Assembly: GCA_023426225.1 (NCBI GenBank)
Contig: JAFABD010000241.1
Coordinates: forward strand, 1 to 13,832
Reading direction: 5' to 3'
Source: Pseudomonadota bacterium
GTDB lineage: Bacteria > Pseudomonadota > Alphaproteobacteria > Sphingomonadales > Sphingomonadaceae
Length of the DNA: 13,832 bases
The notes beneath the pieces are model-generated. The model was not told the origin of the DNA and did not search any database. It saw only the letters and a program-made list of their open reading frames with translations. Every line of letters begins with the position of its first letter. Within the stretch, counting starts at the first letter, position 1. Positions 11,944 through 13,832 of this stretch are shown in pieces. The translations under genes and the position numbers were made by a program.

Positions 11944-13809
11944 ATGTCCTCATTGCTCGCCAGGCTGAAGATCTCAGCCAAGATCATCATCTTGCTCAGC
12001 ATGCTCGCCGTCGTGACGCTCGCGGTGGCGGCAATGGGCGCACGCACGCTCGCGGTTTCGGACGCCGCCTATTCCGAACTGACGCTCGCCAAGCTGCCCG
12101 TCACCACCAAGTTCGCGCGGGTGAACCGCGCAGGAACCACGATGGCGTACGACACCTACCGCGCTGTCAACGCTCCCGCGGGCTCGGCCGCAATGACCAA
12201 GGCCATCAACGACGCGACCAAGGCGTATGAGAATGCGAGCACGATGCTCGCGGAAGTGAACAAGACCGATCCAAACGCCCAGTCGGATGCCGACAACGTA
12301 CGGCGCATGCTCGACGGCCTCCACGACGAGGCGGCCAAGGCCATCGAACTCGCTCGCGGCGGACAGCCCGACGCCGCCCGCGTCCAGATGGGCGTGGTCG
12401 ACCGTGCGCTCGAGAACATGAGCACCTCCATGGTCAGCATGAACCTGCGCCGGATCGATGCTGCGCAGGCGCTGAGCCAGCAGCTTTCGGTCGACGGCTC
12501 GCGCACGATCTGGACGATGCTGATCGGCAGCATCGTCGCGATTATCGGCGCCATCGGCGTGTCGATCGTCGTGTCGCGCCAGGGGATCACCGGCCCGCTG
12601 GAAGCGCTTCAGCAGACGATGGCGCAGCTTGCTGCGGGCAACCATCACGTCGATGTCCCGGGCACCGAGCGCACCGACGAACTGGGCACGATGGCCAAGG
12701 CCGTGCTGGTGTTCCGCGATGCCGCAGTCGAGCAGGAGCGCGTCCAGGCCGAAAAGGCGGCCGCCGACGCCGAGCAGCGCAAGGTCGTCCAGGCGCTCGA
12801 AGCCAATCTGAGCAAGCTCGCCGCCGGCGACCTTACCGCCGCGATCAACGAGCGTTTCTCGGCTGCCTATGAAACGGTGAAGGTCAACTTCAACGACGCG
12901 GTCGCGGCGCTCAGCAGCCTGATCGGCACCGTGCGCGAGCGCGCCGAGACGATCCGCACCGGATCGCAGGAAATCGCCGTCGCCTCGGAGGATCTGGCGC
13001 GCCGGACCGAGAGCAACGCCGCCAGCCTGGAACAGACTTCGGCTGCGGTGGCGCAGATCGACCAGCGCATCAAGGCGACCGCGACCGCGGCGGGCGATAC
13101 CGTCCAGCGGGCGGACGACGCGATCAAGACGGTGTCGTCGGGACGCGCGGTTGCCGACGAGGCGGTGCAGGCAATGACCCGCGTGGCGGACAGCGCCAAG
13201 GGCATCGACAGCGTGATCGAGGGCCTCGACAAGATCGCGTTCCAGACGCGCGTGCTCGCGATGAACGCTGCGGTCGAGGCCGGCCGCGCGGGCGAGGCAG
13301 GCCGCGGATTTGCGGTGGTTGCGGACCTGGTGTCGCAGCTGGCGATGCGTTCCGAGGAAGAAGCGGGGCGCGCGCGGGAGCAGTTGACGGCGACGCAGAG
13401 CGACATCGTTGCGGCGGTGGAAATGGTGCAGAAGGTCGACAATGCGCTGGCGGACATCACGTCCGACGTCGGCGCGGTGCACGGGCTGCTGGGGCAGATG
13501 GCCGCCGACAACCATGCCCAGTCGAGCGCGATCACCCAGATCAGCGTCGCGGTGAGCAGCATGGACCAGTCGACCCAGCAGAACGCCGCGATGGTCGAGG
13601 AAACATCGGCCGCAGCGCGCAACTTGACCAACGAAGTCAACGAGTTGGCCGGTCAGGCCAGCCATTTCAAGATCGACGGGAACACCGCCGCGCGCGCCTC
13701 TGCACGCGCCGCAAAGCCGGCCGCGAACGCCGGTTATGTCTCCCCGGTCAAGCCGCTGCCGGTGCCGGTCAGCACCCCCGCGGGCGCCGACGCCTGGGCG
13801 CAATTCTGA
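11944..13809 (+). CDS. methyl-accepting chemotaxis protein
   Basis: This encodes 621 residues. TM1 (about 13-36) and TM2 (188-211) flank a roughly 150-residue helical periplasmic sensor of the four-helix-bundle type. HAMP follows (212-265), then a second HAMP-like element (about 281-330, QALEANLSKLAAGDLTAAI), then the methyl-accepting coiled coil (about 340-575) with hairpin tip IAFQTRVLAMNAAVEAGRAG and GRGFAVVADLVSQLA (431-466). The tip should bind CheA and CheW. A Pro/Ala-rich tail of about 40 residues ends in AWAQF, matching the W-x-x-F form of C-terminal pentapeptides that tether CheR/CheB. ATG 11944 is chosen because GAAAGG lies 7 bases ahead and the TM1 leader begins there; ATG 11872 would add 24 non-conserved-looking residues. 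The ligand is unknown. No che genes lie next to it within the window. Confidence 0.93.
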   Translation: MSSLLARLKISAKIIILLSMLAVVTLAVAAMGARTLAVSDAAYSELTLAKLPVTTKFARVNRAGTTMAYDTYRAVNAPAGSAAMTKAINDATKAYENASTMLAEVNKTDPNAQSDADNVRRMLDGLHDEAAKAIELARGGQPDAARVQMGVVDRALENMSTSMVSMNLRRIDAAQALSQQLSVDGSRTIWTMLIGSIVAIIGAIGVSIVVSRQGITGPLEALQQTMAQLAAGNHHVDVPGTERTDELGTMAKAVLVFRDAAVEQERVQAEKAAADAEQRKVVQALEANLSKLAAGDLTAAINERFSAAYETVKVNFNDAVAALSSLIGTVRERAETIRTGSQEIAVASEDLARRTESNAASLEQTSAAVAQIDQRIKATATAAGDTVQRADDAIKTVSSGRAVADEAVQAMTRVADSAKGIDSVIEGLDKIAFQTRVLAMNAAVEAGRAGEAGRGFAVVADLVSQLAMRSEEEAGRAREQLTATQSDIVAAVEMVQKVDNALADITSDVGAVHGLLGQMAADNHAQSSAITQISVAVSSMDQSTQQNAAMVEETSAAARNLTNEVNELAGQASHFKIDGNTAARASARAAKPAANAGYVSPVKPLPVPVSTPAGADAWAQF

Positions 13810-13832
13810 CCCCCCGACGGCCCGCCCCGCAC

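Noticed and set aside
11974..13803. 609-codon - strand frame opposite the chemoreceptor
   Set aside because: Low-information Arg/His/Asp-rich shadow; the + strand encodes a complete chemoreceptor.

Overview
The window is very GC-rich. Its coding style is that of an alphaproteobacterium close to Sphingomonas: GC-heavy third positions, TTG and GTG starts, a FixL/FixJ-type two-component pair, Tat-exported PhoX and paired exported amidohydrolases. That assignment is inferred from gene content and composition, since no rRNA or other marker gene is present.

Layout, left to right. (1) The 3' end of an unidentified + strand gene (to 160). (2) phoX (305-2773 +), a Tat-exported lipoprotein-type alkaline phosphatase with an extra Ig/PKD-like domain, a weak Pho-box-like sequence upstream and a strong intrinsic terminator downstream. 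(3) A two-gene unit (2898-3997 +): a SatD-family protein with a C-terminal helix-turn-helix, coupled by an ATGA overlap to a short DUF3307-like membrane protein. Its promoter lies among three copies of GAACC-N6-GGTTC spaced exactly 29 bp apart, and the transcript appears leaderless. (4) A - strand block (4128-7415): a small Ala/Asn-rich lipoprotein, preceded by two exported amidohydrolases in a TGATG-overlapping operon. The upstream enzyme keeps the metal site; the downstream one has lost it. (5) A membrane-bound multi-PAS histidine kinase (FixL-like core) with a FixJ-like response regulator directly behind it (7661-11032 +). (6) A small - strand protein (11057-11440) that looks like a degenerate receiver domain, facing the regulator tail to tail across a hairpin that contains both stop codons. 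(7) A 503-bp AT-richer intergenic region with a CtrA-like box, short dyads and repeats. (8) A methyl-accepting chemotaxis protein (11944-13809 +) ending in a W-x-x-F tail.

Functionally this is mostly an envelope and signalling neighbourhood: phosphate scavenging, exported hydrolases, a redox/oxygen-type two-component system and chemotaxis. The least explained parts are the SatD/DUF3307 unit with its phased operator array, the pseudo-enzyme amidohydrolase, and the pseudo-receiver beside the FixJ-like regulator. I see no mobile element, CRISPR array, tRNA or rRNA.
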